From positions 1 to 47,758 of the forward strand of contig NZ_CANKXK010000011.1 in NCBI RefSeq assembly GCF_947487605.1: a DNA stretch of 47,758 nucleotides, written 5' to 3'. A program made the translations under genes and the position numbers. Of the stretch, positions 32,295-41,085 are shown piece by piece (the stretch's first letter is position 1; each line of letters starts with the position of its first letter). This DNA is from an uncultured Algibacter sp. Lineage in GTDB: Bacteria; Bacteroidota; Bacteroidia; Flavobacteriales; Flavobacteriaceae. Under the pieces are notes generated by a model. It had not been told where the DNA came from, ran no database searches, and was given only the letters and a program-made list of their open reading frames with translations.

Positions 32295-32328
32295 GATTGC
32301 CACAGTCGATACCTCCTTCGCAATGACT
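32295..32328. repeat. Dispersed intergenic repeat with ATTGC/GCAAT ends
   Basis: GATTGCCACAGTCG and CCTCCTTCGCAATGAC pieces form a short element with inverted ATTGC/GCAAT ends. It is GC-richer than its surroundings and typical of scattered flavobacterial spacer repeats. Confidence 0.45.
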
Positions 32329-32359
32329 CAATACTTAAAACTATGACTGCGACTGAAAA

Positions 32360-33385
32360 CTAATCATCTAAACTTAGCGTCGTCATCACCGGATAATGAT
32401 CTGAAAATCGCTCATCAAAAGTTTTATAGCCATTTACTGAAAAGGCATCATCTGCAAAAATAAAATCAATTCGCACAGGGAAAAATTTAAAATCGTAAGT
32501 GCGTCCAAAACCATTTCCAGCTTCCTTAAAAGTATCGTTTAAATCGCCTTTAATTTTCCGATAAACATAAGAGAATGCCGTATTATTAAAATCGCCACAA
32601 ATTATCATTTTATGTTTGCATTGCGATTTATGCATCAAAAAAAGCTCGGTTTGGAATTGTTGCATTTTAAATGTATTTCCAACTCTTTTAAAAAGACGTT
32701 CGGAATCTTCTTTTTTTAAACTTTCAACATTGGCGTTAATATGCAACGATTCTAAGTGAATATTATAAACCCTAATAGTATCTGTATTCTTAAGTATATC
32801 GACAAAAACAGCGTTATTTCCTGTATTTGGAAACTCGATTGAACCATTATTAATTATTGGGAATTGAGAAAAAATGGCTTGCCCATACTTTGTTTTTTTT
32901 CCTGAAAGTTTTTCGAATTTATATTTAAAAAAAGATAAATCGATATTACTATGTGGATGATATTCTTGAATACTAAGAACATCTGGAGCTTCAGTTTTTA
33001 TTAAATCAATAATTTTAGTTTCCACACCCTTCTCTGGAATCCAATCGTATAAATTAAAAAGGCGCACATTATAATTCATTACTTTAAAATTACCAGTGCT
33101 TTCAATGTTTTCTGAAAGAGAAAATTTATATAATGAACCAAAGAAAAAGTAGCCAATTAAAAGTATTACAAATGATAGTATAAATTGCTTCTTTAGTTTT
33201 ACCAACCAATAAACAAAAAATAAAACATTAGTTATAATAAGAAATGATACACCTAAATTAAGAACAGAAAGAACTGAAAAGGTCTTAGGCGGCAAGAATG
33301 GCAAAGCATAAGACAATAATAATAAAATAGCAACACAAGCATTAATACTATATATAATTTTGTTTATGAAACTTAGTTTCTTCAT
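32360..33385 (-). CDS. Endonuclease/exonuclease/phosphatase family protein
   Basis: A 341-residue protein with three N-terminal membrane helices (about 8-30, 38-60, 68-86) followed by an EEP-fold domain (about 100-341). Active-site elements are MNYNVRLF (Asn), LSIQEYHPH (metal-binding Glu), HLESLH, the ICGDFNNTAF block (Asp/Asn), RIDFIFADD and the final SDHYPVM (Asp-His). The family includes DNases, inositol phosphatases and sphingomyelinases; the membrane anchor puts the active site most likely in the periplasm. The substrate is unknown. Confidence 0.88.
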   Translation of the reverse strand: MKKLSFINKIIYSINACVAILLLLSYALPFLPPKTFSVLSVLNLGVSFLIITNVLFFVYWLVKLKKQFILSFVILLIGYFFFGSLYKFSLSENIESTGNFKVMNYNVRLFNLYDWIPEKGVETKIIDLIKTEAPDVLSIQEYHPHSNIDLSFFKYKFEKLSGKKTKYGQAIFSQFPIINNGSIEFPNTGNNAVFVDILKNTDTIRVYNIHLESLHINANVESLKKEDSERLFKRVGNTFKMQQFQTELFLMHKSQCKHKMIICGDFNNTAFSYVYRKIKGDLNDTFKEAGNGFGRTYDFKFFPVRIDFIFADDAFSVNGYKTFDERFSDHYPVMTTLSLDD

Positions 33386-33425
33386 TGAAATATTGCTAGC
33401 AGACCTAAGACAGATAACCGATGTT

Positions 33426-33664
33426 TTATTTTAGATTTCTTTTAAATGCAATCATCATATTCATAAGATGAAATGATTTGTTATAATATTTATCAAACTG
33501 TTCTTCAGAAATATTTAAAACTACTGAATCTATGGCTCTTAATAATTGAGTAGATAAATATAATATTCCCTTTTTGGAAATTTAACTATTAACAAATTAA
33601 TTTCCTCGCCTAAATCCATCGCTTTTTGCCAAATTTGCAGTTTTTCAAATTTAAACTTCACCAT
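33426..33664 (-). pseudogene. Broken four-helix-bundle (S23 rRNA-intervening-sequence-type) gene
   Basis: The frame from ATG at 33664 reads MVKFKFEKLQIWQKAMDLG...KFPK, the family N-terminus, then runs into stops. Near 33568-33575, at a TTTTT/CCC stretch, the other frame takes over and reads YLSTQLLRAIDSVVLNISE, the next conserved block. After that the sequence jumps to a short tail ending at TAA 33426-33428. Total coding length is about 80 codons against about 115-120 for intact members. So there is one frameshift and a probable internal deletion. Confidence 0.75.
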
Positions 33665-33712
33665 AATATCAAATTAGAATATATACAAACTTCTGTCTTT
33701 TGTCTTTTAAAG

Positions 33713-34564
33713 TCACTTTCCCGCTTTAAACAAAAACTCTTTCTCTTCAGCCGTTAAACTATCATAACCACTTTTACTTATTTTGTCTAAAATAACATCA
33801 ATTTTCTTTTGGTTATTAAACTCATTAAAATCTGCTTTATTATAACCTCCTACTTTACTTTTATTTTTATGAACTGTTTTTAATGGTCCTTTTTTGGATG
33901 TTTTAAAGAAGTTCGCAATCTTATCCATAAAACGTTCAAAACCTTTGCCTATGTCATTTCCTTTAAGCAATTGTTTAGCATAAAAATACCCAAGTGCTGC
34001 GCCTCCAAGATGCGCTAAATTACCTCCAGTATTATAACCGAAAAGTCCAAATAAATCTAGTATAATAATAGCTACACCAACATACCAAAGTTTTAAGTTA
34101 AATGTAAAAAAGTGCATGCTCTTATTTGGCATATAAGCACATAAAAATATTAGCAATGCACGTACAGATGCCGATGCGCCTACCAAGCGTGATTTACCTA
34201 ATAAATCTGGAAATAAACTATATGCAACTAAATAAACTAAACCACCACAAATAGCTCCTAGAAAATAAATATTTAAAGCTAATTTCGGATTAAATAAATT
34301 GAGAAACCACCTTGCAATTACATACAGCCAAAGCATATTAAAGAGAATATGCAAAAAGTCGTAATGAACAAATGCGTAGCTAATCATTGTCCAAGGCTGT
34401 ATTATAAACTCCCCTAAAGTACTTGGTAATTCCAGCCAGCTAAGGTTTGAACTAAATAGCAACCCTAAAACAAAAATCACAACGTTAATTGCGATTATTT
34501 TTTCTAAAACATTAAGCCTATTTAGCTTATCCTTTATATCATCTATCAAGGTCATAAGTCCCAT
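33713..34564 (-). CDS. Rhomboid family intramembrane serine protease (second of pair)
   Basis: A 283-residue rhomboid with six predicted membrane helices between about 20 and 205. The catalytic serine is in the GASA-type box VGASASVRAL, the partner histidine in NLAHLGGAALGY, and the L1-loop WR-like/HxxxN region is HYDFLHILFNMLWL. The C-terminal 75 residues are soluble and basic, with a helical tail (DKISKSGYDSLTAEEKEFL). It overlaps the upstream rhomboid by 13 nt. It cleaves transmembrane substrates; the targets are unknown. Confidence 0.9.
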   Translation of the reverse strand: MGLMTLIDDIKDKLNRLNVLEKIIAINVVIFVLGLLFSSNLSWLELPSTLGEFIIQPWTMISYAFVHYDFLHILFNMLWLYVIARWFLNLFNPKLALNIYFLGAICGGLVYLVAYSLFPDLLGKSRLVGASASVRALLIFLCAYMPNKSMHFFTFNLKLWYVGVAIIILDLFGLFGYNTGGNLAHLGGAALGYFYAKQLLKGNDIGKGFERFMDKIANFFKTSKKGPLKTVHKNKSKVGGYNKADFNEFNNQKKIDVILDKISKSGYDSLTAEEKEFLFKAGK

Positions 34565-35343
34565 CTATTTTTATTAAACTGCGTTTTTTTCCAATACCAC
34601 ATAATTAGAAAACCTGTTAGTGCTCCTCCAACATGTGCGAAATGACCAACATTGAAACCAAACATTGAACTCCCTCCTGCTACTCCAGATATGATTTCAT
34701 AACCTAATAATAATGGAATAAAATATTTTGCTTTTATTGGGATAGGAAGAAATAATAACATTAATTCGCTATTGGGGAACATCATTCCAAAGGCTACTAA
34801 TAATCCCATTAGACATCCAGATGCTCCTAAACTTTTTGTTCTAAATATATTCTTAATATTCTCCCAATCTACTTCTCCTATTATTTCTACCCATTCAGGA
34901 TTGTATCTATTCATATTCATTGCAGATGTCAATGTTTCCAAATCTAATCCCTTTTCAACTAAAGGAGTTATTAATGAATAGAACTTAATATAATCAATAA
35001 CCAATGGCAAAAGCATAGCTCCTAGTCCACATGAAATATAAAACAAAATGAATTTGTTCCTTCCCCAAATATTTTCAAGTGGAGAACCAAACATCCAAAT
35101 TCCTAGCATATTAAATAAAATATGCAAAAAGAAAATGGAAGGTCCATTCCCCATATTCACATATGAGGCATGCATAAACATATGTGTAATGATTTGCCAT
35201 GGCTTAAATCCGTCATTCATTGGAAAATGCATTGCAAATAAATTATCAAAAACATCTCCGAACTGACCTATCGACAACGTACCAACCCAAAAAACAATAT
35301 TAATTATTATTATATGCTTAACCGTATTTGAAATTCTCATCAT
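34552..35343 (-). CDS. Rhomboid family intramembrane serine protease (first of pair)
   Basis: A 263-residue rhomboid with six membrane helices. The catalytic serine is in LGASGCLMGLL (GxSG box), the histidine in VGHFAHVGGALTGF, and the HxxxN region in FFLHILFNMLGIWMFGSPLE. It has a longer loop of about 45 residues between helices 3 and 4 (residues about 115-160) than the downstream copy. The two rhomboids overlap by 13 nt, so they are translated together. Sequence divergence between them suggests an old duplication with separate substrates. Confidence 0.9.
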   Translation of the reverse strand: MMRISNTVKHIIIINIVFWVGTLSIGQFGDVFDNLFAMHFPMNDGFKPWQIITHMFMHASYVNMGNGPSIFFLHILFNMLGIWMFGSPLENIWGRNKFILFYISCGLGAMLLPLVIDYIKFYSLITPLVEKGLDLETLTSAMNMNRYNPEWVEIIGEVDWENIKNIFRTKSLGASGCLMGLLVAFGMMFPNSELMLLFLPIPIKAKYFIPLLLGYEIISGVAGGSSMFGFNVGHFAHVGGALTGFLIMWYWKKTQFNKNRWDL

Positions 35344-35366
35344 ATACTTATCTTCTTTTTAAGACC

Positions 35367-35390
35367 TTTCGACTGCGCTCAAGGTGACAT
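35367..35390. repeat. Short dispersed intergenic repeat, copy 2
   Basis: TTTCGACTGCGCTCAA followed by GGTGACAT; it resembles the element at 36-58. It lies in the spacer between mutL and the rhomboid pair. Confidence 0.45.
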
Positions 35391-35442
35391 TTTAATAAAA
35401 CTTCAACTTTTCTGTCTTCTGTCTTTTGTATTCAGTCTTAAT

Positions 35443-37293
35443 TTATATAAATTTTTTATCCAACTCATCGACCGTCAATGTTATAAATGTGGTGCGATTA
35501 GTAGGTGAAACATTAGGTTCTTTGCAAGCAAAAAGCTTGTTAACTAAATGTTCTTGTTCTTCTTTTAAAATGGATTGCCCAGTTTTTATTGCTAAACTTT
35601 TAGCCATCGATTTCGCAAGTAGATCGGTAATACTAAAATGACTATCTGGCACTTCGTTTTCTATATCACTAATTAGCTGTTCTAAAATAATTGACACTTC
35701 ACTTTCTGGCACACTTACTGGCACTCCTGTAATTTCAACTGTTTCATCAGAAATGCTAGAGAATATAAATCCTGTATTCTCTAAATCTTCCTTTAAATTA
35801 TTTATGATAGCTGTTTCTTGATTAGAAAAATGAAGTTCTAATGGAAACAACAATTGCTGACTAACCGCTTTTTTAACCGTGATATGCTGAAGAAAATCTT
35901 CGTACAAAATACGTTGATGTGCCCTATGCTGATCTATAACTAACATGCCAGATTTAATAGTAGTAACAATATATTTATTGTGAAGCTGATAAGTAGAATT
36001 ACCATTATCAATGGCTTTGTCTTTTTGAAAAATTGAAGCCGTAGATGCCTCGCCTTCAAAATTTACATCGCCAAAGTCACTTTCAATATTGTCATTATTA
36101 GTATCTAAACCTTGATACAAACTTTCCCATCCAGCCGTTGCTTCTTTTTTATAAGACATGGTGGATGTAAACGATCTTTTTTCTTCTTGAAATGGATTGA
36201 ATTCTTTATCAACTTCTACTTTTGGGACAGCAACCACACCTTGATTATATTTGTAAGGCGTATCTAGAGTATTATCACGTTCGAAATCTAAAACTGGCGC
36301 AATATTAAACTGTCCTAAACTATGTTTAACAGCAGAACGTAACAAGGCATAAAGTGTATGCTCGTCATCAAACTTAATTTCTGTTTTAGTAGGATGAATA
36401 TTAATATCTATAGTTTGCGGATCGACTTCTAGGTTTAAAAAATAACTAGCATGTGTTCCACTTTTTAGTAAACCATCGAAAGCTGAAGCAATGGCATGAT
36501 TTAAATAAGCGCTTTTAATAAATCTGTTGTTTACAAAAAAGTACTGCTCGCCTCTGGTTCTCTTGGCAAATTCAGGCTTACCAACAAATCCCGAAATTTT
36601 AAGCACTTCGGTTTCTTCTTCAACGGGTACTAATTTCTCATTTGTTTTATTTCCAAAAATATTAACAATACGCTGTCTATAATTGCTAACAGGTAAATTA
36701 AATGTTTCACTTCCGTTATTATAAAGCGAAAATTGGATATCAGGATGTGCTAAAGCTACACGCTGAAACTCGTCGATTATATGTCTTAATTCAACTGCAT
36801 CAGATTTCAAAAAATTACGTCTTGCAGGAATGTTAAAAAACAAATTCTTTACTGCAATTGATGTTCCCTTAGGTGTTACAACCACTTCTTGATCTACAAC
36901 AATACTTCCTTCTATTTCTATATTAGTTCCAACTTCGTCTTGCTCCTGTTTTGTTTTTAACTCCACATGCGCAATAGCTGCAATACTTGCCAAGGCTTCA
37001 CCTCGAAACCCTTTGGTGTGCAATTTAAAAAGGTCGTCTGCAGTTCTAATTTTCGATGTTGCATGACGTTCGAAACTTAAACGTGCATCGGTTGTACTCA
37101 TTCCCTTACCATCATCAATAACCTGTACGAGGGTTTTTCCTGCGTCTTTTATAATAAGTTTAATGTTGTTAGCGCCTGCATCAATAGCGTTTTCAAGTAA
37201 CTCCTTTACTACCGATGCGGGACGTTGTACAACTTCTCCAGCGGCAATTTGATTTGCAACATGATCTGGTAATAGTTGTATAATGTCTGCCAT
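35443..37293 (-). CDS. mutL: DNA mismatch repair protein MutL
   Basis: A 616-residue GHKL ATPase. N-terminal motifs are LLENAIDAGANNI, VIDDGKGM and TKGFRGEALASIA, with the transducer domain to about residue 330 and a Lys/Glu-rich linker about 335-430. In the C-terminal domain the endonuclease motif reads DQHRAHQRILYE (454-465): the first metal-binding Glu of the DQHAxxExxxxE consensus is Gln460, and the late CPHGRP block appears only as NVSPTN. It may therefore lack nuclease activity. It is followed by two small membrane-protein genes upstream on the same strand. Confidence 0.95.
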   Translation of the reverse strand: MADIIQLLPDHVANQIAAGEVVQRPASVVKELLENAIDAGANNIKLIIKDAGKTLVQVIDDGKGMSTTDARLSFERHATSKIRTADDLFKLHTKGFRGEALASIAAIAHVELKTKQEQDEVGTNIEIEGSIVVDQEVVVTPKGTSIAVKNLFFNIPARRNFLKSDAVELRHIIDEFQRVALAHPDIQFSLYNNGSETFNLPVSNYRQRIVNIFGNKTNEKLVPVEEETEVLKISGFVGKPEFAKRTRGEQYFFVNNRFIKSAYLNHAIASAFDGLLKSGTHASYFLNLEVDPQTIDINIHPTKTEIKFDDEHTLYALLRSAVKHSLGQFNIAPVLDFERDNTLDTPYKYNQGVVAVPKVEVDKEFNPFQEEKRSFTSTMSYKKEATAGWESLYQGLDTNNDNIESDFGDVNFEGEASTASIFQKDKAIDNGNSTYQLHNKYIVTTIKSGMLVIDQHRAHQRILYEDFLQHITVKKAVSQQLLFPLELHFSNQETAIINNLKEDLENTGFIFSSISDETVEITGVPVSVPESEVSIILEQLISDIENEVPDSHFSITDLLAKSMAKSLAIKTGQSILKEEQEHLVNKLFACKEPNVSPTNRTTFITLTVDELDKKFI

Positions 37294-37296
37294 ATA

Positions 37297-37599
37297 TTAC
37301 TTTGAAAAGAATATAGATAAATCGAAATCGATTATAAATAAGAAAATTAGAATAAAAAAGGCAATTAAGAATAAGATTGTTTTATTAAATCCTGAATTAT
37401 CTCTATTTCTACTATTAACTCTGCTTTCATGCCATTGTCCTGAAAAGTCACTTTTATTATAATTATCGGCATATGCATCAAACTTTGTTGCATAATTTAA
37501 TTCATCAGTATCGTCTTTCCCTTTGTAATATCGCGGCGTATAATTAAACCTTTTGTTTCTCGGCAGTCTTTTAATTAAAGTGAATTTTATAGGTCCCAT
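37297..37599 (-). CDS. Small C-tail-anchored membrane protein (often labelled 'riboflavin synthase subunit beta')
   Basis: A 100-residue protein with a basic N-terminus (KRLPRNKRFNYTPRYYKGKDD), a polar middle and one C-terminal membrane helix (about 75-96). It resembles the 74-residue protein encoded upstream: both have FNYxPR near the start, a W-x-E-x-R motif in the middle and a C-terminal helix. Similar proteins carry a riboflavin synthase label in databases, presumably because ribH is nearby, but no lumazine-synthase motif is present. Its stop is 3 nt from the mutL start. Confidence 0.72.
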   Translation of the reverse strand: MGPIKFTLIKRLPRNKRFNYTPRYYKGKDDTDELNYATKFDAYADNYNKSDFSGQWHESRVNSRNRDNSGFNKTILFLIAFFILIFLFIIDFDLSIFFSK

Positions 37600-37614
37600 A
37601 ATATTAGTTTTTAC

Positions 37615-37839
37615 TTAGTTGATTTTCGAGCCCAACCAAAACATACAAATCAATAATAATACCAAAACAATAATTAACGTTCGCAAAGACATACCGCCTC
37701 TTTGCTTTCTAGATCTTCCCTCTTTCCATCTAGAAACAAAATCTGGCTTATCCTTAGATTCATTTAAGGGGCTGCTTTCTTGATCTTGAGAAAACCTAGG
37801 TTTATAATTAAAGGTTTTATGCTTACGTTGTTTAAACAA
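37615..37839 (-). CDS. Small C-tail-anchored membrane protein, paralogue
   Basis: A 74-residue protein with KTFNYKPRFSQDQE at the start, FVSRWKEGRSRKQRGG in the middle and a C-terminal hydrophobic helix (about 52-70). It is the shorter paralogue of the 100-residue gene 15 nt downstream. Both would sit in the inner membrane with a basic cytosolic domain. Function is unknown. The tandem arrangement next to mutL suggests a local duplication. Confidence 0.68.
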   Translation of the reverse strand: MFKQRKHKTFNYKPRFSQDQESSPLNESKDKPDFVSRWKEGRSRKQRGGMSLRTLIIVLVLLLICMFWLGSKIN

Positions 37840-37927
37840 AGTCTATAGTGCTTATCCCTCAAAAATACTTAAAATGTAACAGAAAGACAGGCTAGAAATG
37901 CTAAAAATTGTTAACAAAAACATACAA

Positions 37928-37997
37928 AGCTAGAAGTTGGAAGCACGATGTTAGAAGACTGCCCACTTGACACTGAACACTAAACTGAGTTCTAGCT
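37928..37997. repeat. Spacer with inverted ends and GAAGTTGGAAG-type repeat remnants
   Basis: AGCTAGAA (37928-37935) and TTCTAGCT (37990-37997) are exact inverted copies enclosing AGTTGGAAG and ACTGAACACTAAACTGA stretches. The first resembles the complement of the heptamer array at 16306. The right arm overlaps the ribH stop codon. Confidence 0.4.
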
Positions 37998-38477
37998 GTT
38001 CCTACGCAATTCAGCCATTTTAATAGCTGCAACAGCAGCCTCGGTTCCTTTATTACCGTGTTTACCTCCAGATCTCTCTTGTGCCTGTTGCAAATTATTA
38101 TCTGTAAGCACACAGAAAATAACGGGTGTTTCACGAATAACATTTAAGTCTTTTATACCTTGCGATACAGCTTCGCAAACAAAATCGAAATGTTTAGTTT
38201 CTCCTTGAATAACACTACCAATAGCAATTACAGCATTTACCATTTGCTCTTGCATTTTCTTGCAACCATAGATTAATTCGAAACTCCCTGGAACATCCCA
38301 TCTAATAATATTATTAGGCAAAACACCATTCTCAATTAAAGTATTATATGCGCCTTGATATAAGCCTTCTGTAATGGTATCATTCCATTCTGAAACAACA
38401 ATCCCAAACCGAAATTTATTCGCGTTTGGGATTGTTGCTTTATCGTAATTGGATAAATTTTTATTTACCGTAGCCAT
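37992..38477 (-). CDS. ribH: 6,7-dimethyl-8-ribityllumazine synthase
   Basis: A 161-residue lumazine synthase, the penultimate enzyme of riboflavin synthesis. Motifs: VVSEWNDTITEGLYQGA (substrate-binding SEWN), WDVPGSFELIYGCKKM, AIGSVIQGETKHFDFV (GxTxHxD-type loop with the catalytic His) and the C-terminal GGKHGNKGTEAA block that binds phosphate. Length is normal. A second minus-strand gene, a TPR protein, stops 1 nt upstream of its ATG. The other rib genes are not in the window. Confidence 0.96.
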   Translation of the reverse strand: MATVNKNLSNYDKATIPNANKFRFGIVVSEWNDTITEGLYQGAYNTLIENGVLPNNIIRWDVPGSFELIYGCKKMQEQMVNAVIAIGSVIQGETKHFDFVCEAVSQGIKDLNVIRETPVIFCVLTDNNLQQAQERSGGKHGNKGTEAAVAAIKMAELRRNS

Positions 38478-38478
38478 A

Positions 38479-39249
38479 TTATTTGTTCGCTAATACTTGC
38501 GCTTTTCCTATAAAGACATCAACAGTTGATGCCTCTGTAGAATTAGGAAATTCCTCTTTAACACGCTCAAAATATGCCAAAGCCTCATCTGCTTTTCCTA
38601 AATCTAAAGCAATGGCTCCAGCTTTATATAAGTACATTGGTGTAGTGTATGTATTACTTCGCATTGCAGCAGCTTGATCGTAATAATCTAATGCATCTTC
38701 AGGTTGATTTAATTGCACAAATGCATCACCTATATTTCCTTTAGCTAAAGGTGCTAGAATTTCATCATCACTTTCAAAATTACTCAAATGAGTAACAGCA
38801 TTTTTATAATCCTTTAATCTTAAATAAGCCGTACCTGCGTAATAGCTGGCTAGATTAGCCGATTTAGTTCCACCATATTCATTAATAATATCTAACAAGC
38901 CAAATTTCCCTTCACCACCATTTAATGCCAAATTATAAAGCGAATCTTTCTCGGTTCCGTTTACGGCCTCATTAAAATATTTCTGTGCTTGAAACATATC
39001 GTTCATGGCTTCTACTTGTTTAGGTTTCGCTACATATTCATTATAACCTAAATAGCCTAAAACAACCGCAGCAACAATTCCTATGATAACAAATATATAC
39101 TTCTGATTTTTCTCAACAAACGCTTCGGTTTTTGATGCCGTTTCATCTAACGTATTAAAAACTTCTGCTGTAGTAGATCCATCTTCTATATTTTGCTCCT
39201 TAGCTGCCTTCGTTTTCGGTTTATATCCTCTTTTATTATAAGTTGCCAT
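38479..39249 (-). CDS. Membrane-anchored tetratricopeptide repeat protein
   Basis: A 256-residue protein from the start at 39249 (MATYNKRGYKPKTKAA); an ATG eight codons earlier adds only a weak basic extension. It has a basic N-terminus, one membrane helix (about 37-58; IFVIIGIVAAVVLGYLGY) and a C-terminal half made of three to four TPR-like pairs (AGTAYLRLKDYKNAVTHL, GDAFVQLNQPEDALDYYD, AGAIALDLGKADEALAYF). It resembles YfgM-type proteins that assist the Sec translocon, but that is inferred from layout only. ribH follows directly. Confidence 0.85.
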   Translation of the reverse strand: MATYNKRGYKPKTKAAKEQNIEDGSTTAEVFNTLDETASKTEAFVEKNQKYIFVIIGIVAAVVLGYLGYNEYVAKPKQVEAMNDMFQAQKYFNEAVNGTEKDSLYNLALNGGEGKFGLLDIINEYGGTKSANLASYYAGTAYLRLKDYKNAVTHLSNFESDDEILAPLAKGNIGDAFVQLNQPEDALDYYDQAAAMRSNTYTTPMYLYKAGAIALDLGKADEALAYFERVKEEFPNSTEASTVDVFIGKAQVLANK

Positions 39250-39382
39250 AAATTCTATATTAATGCGCCGCAAAAATATAATTTTTCTTCTTAACTAAAA
39301 GGTAATTTATTTGATATTTTTCAATAATTTGCAACTCTTTTATAGAGTTACTGCTTCTCAATAGCCATAAGTTATCTTTTTT

Positions 39383-40462
39383 ATGATTTTAAAATCACTT
39401 TCACTTCTTAATTATAAAAATTTCGATAGTAAATCGTTTACGTTTAATAATAAAATAAACTGCATTGTAGGTAACAATGGCATTGGTAAAACAAATGTTC
39501 TAGATGCTATTTATCATCTCTCATTTGGGAAAAGTTATTTTAATCCTGTTGCTACACAAAACATTAAACATGGTGAAGATTTTTTCGTGATCAATGGCGA
39601 CTATCAAAAACTCGATAAAGTTGAAAAAGTGATTATAAGTTTGAAACGAGGGCAAAAAAAAGTAATTAAACGCAATGCTAAAATTTACGATAAATTTAGC
39701 GAGCACATTGGTTTTTTACCATTAGTAATAATATCTCCCGCAGATAGAGACCTTATAACCGATGGTAGTGATACACGTCGCAAATTTATAGACAGTGTTA
39801 TATCTCAAAGCGACAAAAGCTACTTAAGTAATTTAATAAAGTACAATAAAGTACTCGCTCAAAGGAATGCTTTACTAAAATATTTTGCACTAAACCACAC
39901 CTATAATAACGATACTGTAGATGTTTATAACACACAACTAAGCGATTATGGTTCCGAAATTTTTAAAAAGCGTAGTGCTTTTTTAGAAGCTTTTATTCCT
40001 ATTTTTAAAATGCGCTATCAAGCCATTAGTAATGGGAAGGAGCTGGTAAATTTAGTTTATAATAGCGATTTGCTTGAAGACAAGCTTGACAGTCTTTTAA
40101 GGCGTGTAATAAATAAAGACAAGGCTTTGCAATATACCAGTGTTGGTATTCATAAAGATGATTTACAGTTTAATATAGAAGGACACCCTATTAAAAAGTT
40201 TGGCAGCCAAGGGCAACAAAAATCATTTTTAATTGCTCTAAAGCTAGCACAATTCGATTTTATAAAAGAACAAAGTGGTGTAAACCCTATTTTATTACTT
40301 GATGATATTTTTGATAAGTTAGATGAACAACGAGTTTCACAAATCATTAAATTAGTGAACGATGAGAATTTTGGACAAATTTTTATAAGTGATACACATG
40401 CCGAACGAACTGAAAATGCTGTGAAACAAGTACATCAATCCTACGAGATTTTTAAATTATAA
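39383..40462 (+). CDS. recF: DNA replication and repair protein RecF
   Basis: A 359-residue SMC-like ATPase that helps load RecA on gapped DNA. Walker A is [16 protein letters not shown] (about 28-43), the signature region [18 protein letters not shown] (about 273-290) and Walker [17 protein letters not shown] (about 300-315). Length is standard. The DUF721 gene follows 7 nt after its stop, a neighbour pattern common across bacteria. Confidence 0.94.
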   Translation: MILKSLSLLNYKNFDSKSFTFNNKINCIVGNNGIGKTNVLDAIYHLSFGKSYFNPVATQNIKHGEDFFVINGDYQKLDKVEKVIISLKRGQKKVIKRNAKIYDKFSEHIGFLPLVIISPADRDLITDGSDTRRKFIDSVISQSDKSYLSNLIKYNKVLAQRNALLKYFALNHTYNNDTVDVYNTQLSDYGSEIFKKRSAFLEAFIPIFKMRYQAISNGKELVNLVYNSDLLEDKLDSLLRRVINKDKALQYTSVGIHKDDLQFNIEGHPIKKFGSQGQQKSFLIALKLAQFDFIKEQSGVNPILLLDDIFDKLDEQRVSQIIKLVNDENFGQIFISDTHAERTENAVKQVHQSYEIFKL

Positions 40463-40469
40463 TAGAATT

Positions 40470-40766
40470 ATGGCCAAACGCAATAACGAACATAGAAGTA
40501 TTCAAGATGCTTTAAAAGAATTTGTTGAAACCAACAAGCTTGAAAAAGGCTTGGATAAAGTGAATGTTGCAGACGCTTGGGTAAAACTAATGGGCAATGG
40601 CGTTAATAATTATACAACTGGTATTCAACTAGAGCGCAATACACTATACATACAATTAAGTTCTAGTGTTTTGAGAGAAGAATTAAGCTATGGAAAACAA
40701 AAAATTATTAGCATGCTTAACGAAGAACTAGGCAAAGAAATCGTTAAAAAATTGATTCTACGATAA
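40470..40766 (+). CDS. DUF721 (DciA-like) domain protein
   Basis: A 98-residue protein of the DUF721 family, whose better-known members (DciA) load the replicative helicase. The conserved helical N-terminus (SIQDALKEFVETNKLEKGLDKV), W in ADAWVKLMGNGVNNYT and the strand LYIQLSSSVLREELSYGK are seen. Placement directly after recF supports a role in replication or repair. Start at the MAKRNNEHRS methionine. Confidence 0.85.
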   Translation: MAKRNNEHRSIQDALKEFVETNKLEKGLDKVNVADAWVKLMGNGVNNYTTGIQLERNTLYIQLSSSVLREELSYGKQKIISMLNEELGKEIVKKLILR

Positions 40767-40828
40767 TTACAGGCAAAAAATATTTCTAAAAAAGACAACT
40801 AAAAGCACAAACATAAAGTAATTTGTAG

Positions 40829-40836
40829 TACCTTTG
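40829..40836 (+). promoter_or_regulatory. -7 box of the first cold-shock gene
   Basis: TACCTTTG matches TAnnTTTG exactly, 30 nt upstream of the start codon at 40867. No TTG at -33 is obvious. Confidence 0.5.
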
Positions 40837-40866
40837 GCGCTTAATTATTATTTAATACATATTACA

Positions 40867-41058
40867 ATGAGTAAAGGTACCGTAAAATTTTTCAACGATT
40901 CTAAAGGATTTGGTTTCATAGTTGAAGATGACAACAACAAAGAACATTTCGTACACATTTCAGGACTTATCGATGAAATTCGTGAAGGTGATGCAGTTGA
41001 ATTCGATCTACAAGAAGGTAGAAAAGGATTAAACGCCGTAAACGTAAAAGTAATCTAA
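40867..41058 (+). CDS. Cold-shock domain protein, first copy
   Basis: A 63-residue single cold-shock domain protein that binds single-stranded nucleic acid. RNP1 is KGFGFIVE and RNP2 HFVHIS. The ATG at 40867 (MSKGTVKFF) is preferred over an in-frame ATG eleven codons upstream, because the upstream stretch is not conserved in the second copy and lies over the promoter box. It differs from the second copy at 6 of 63 residues. A strong terminator follows, so it has its own transcript. Confidence 0.95.
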   Translation: MSKGTVKFFNDSKGFGFIVEDDNNKEHFVHISGLIDEIREGDAVEFDLQEGRKGLNAVNVKVI

Positions 41059-41085
41059 GATATATACTTTAACAATTACAAATTA

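Noticed and set aside
37297-37839. Riboflavin synthase beta subunits
   Set aside because: No lumazine-synthase motifs are present; the real enzyme is ribH at 37992-38477.
36700-38140. parS sites for ParB
   Set aside because: Only half-site-like GTTTCAC strings were seen (near 36713 and 38127); no full GTTTCACGTGAAAC-type palindrome was found.
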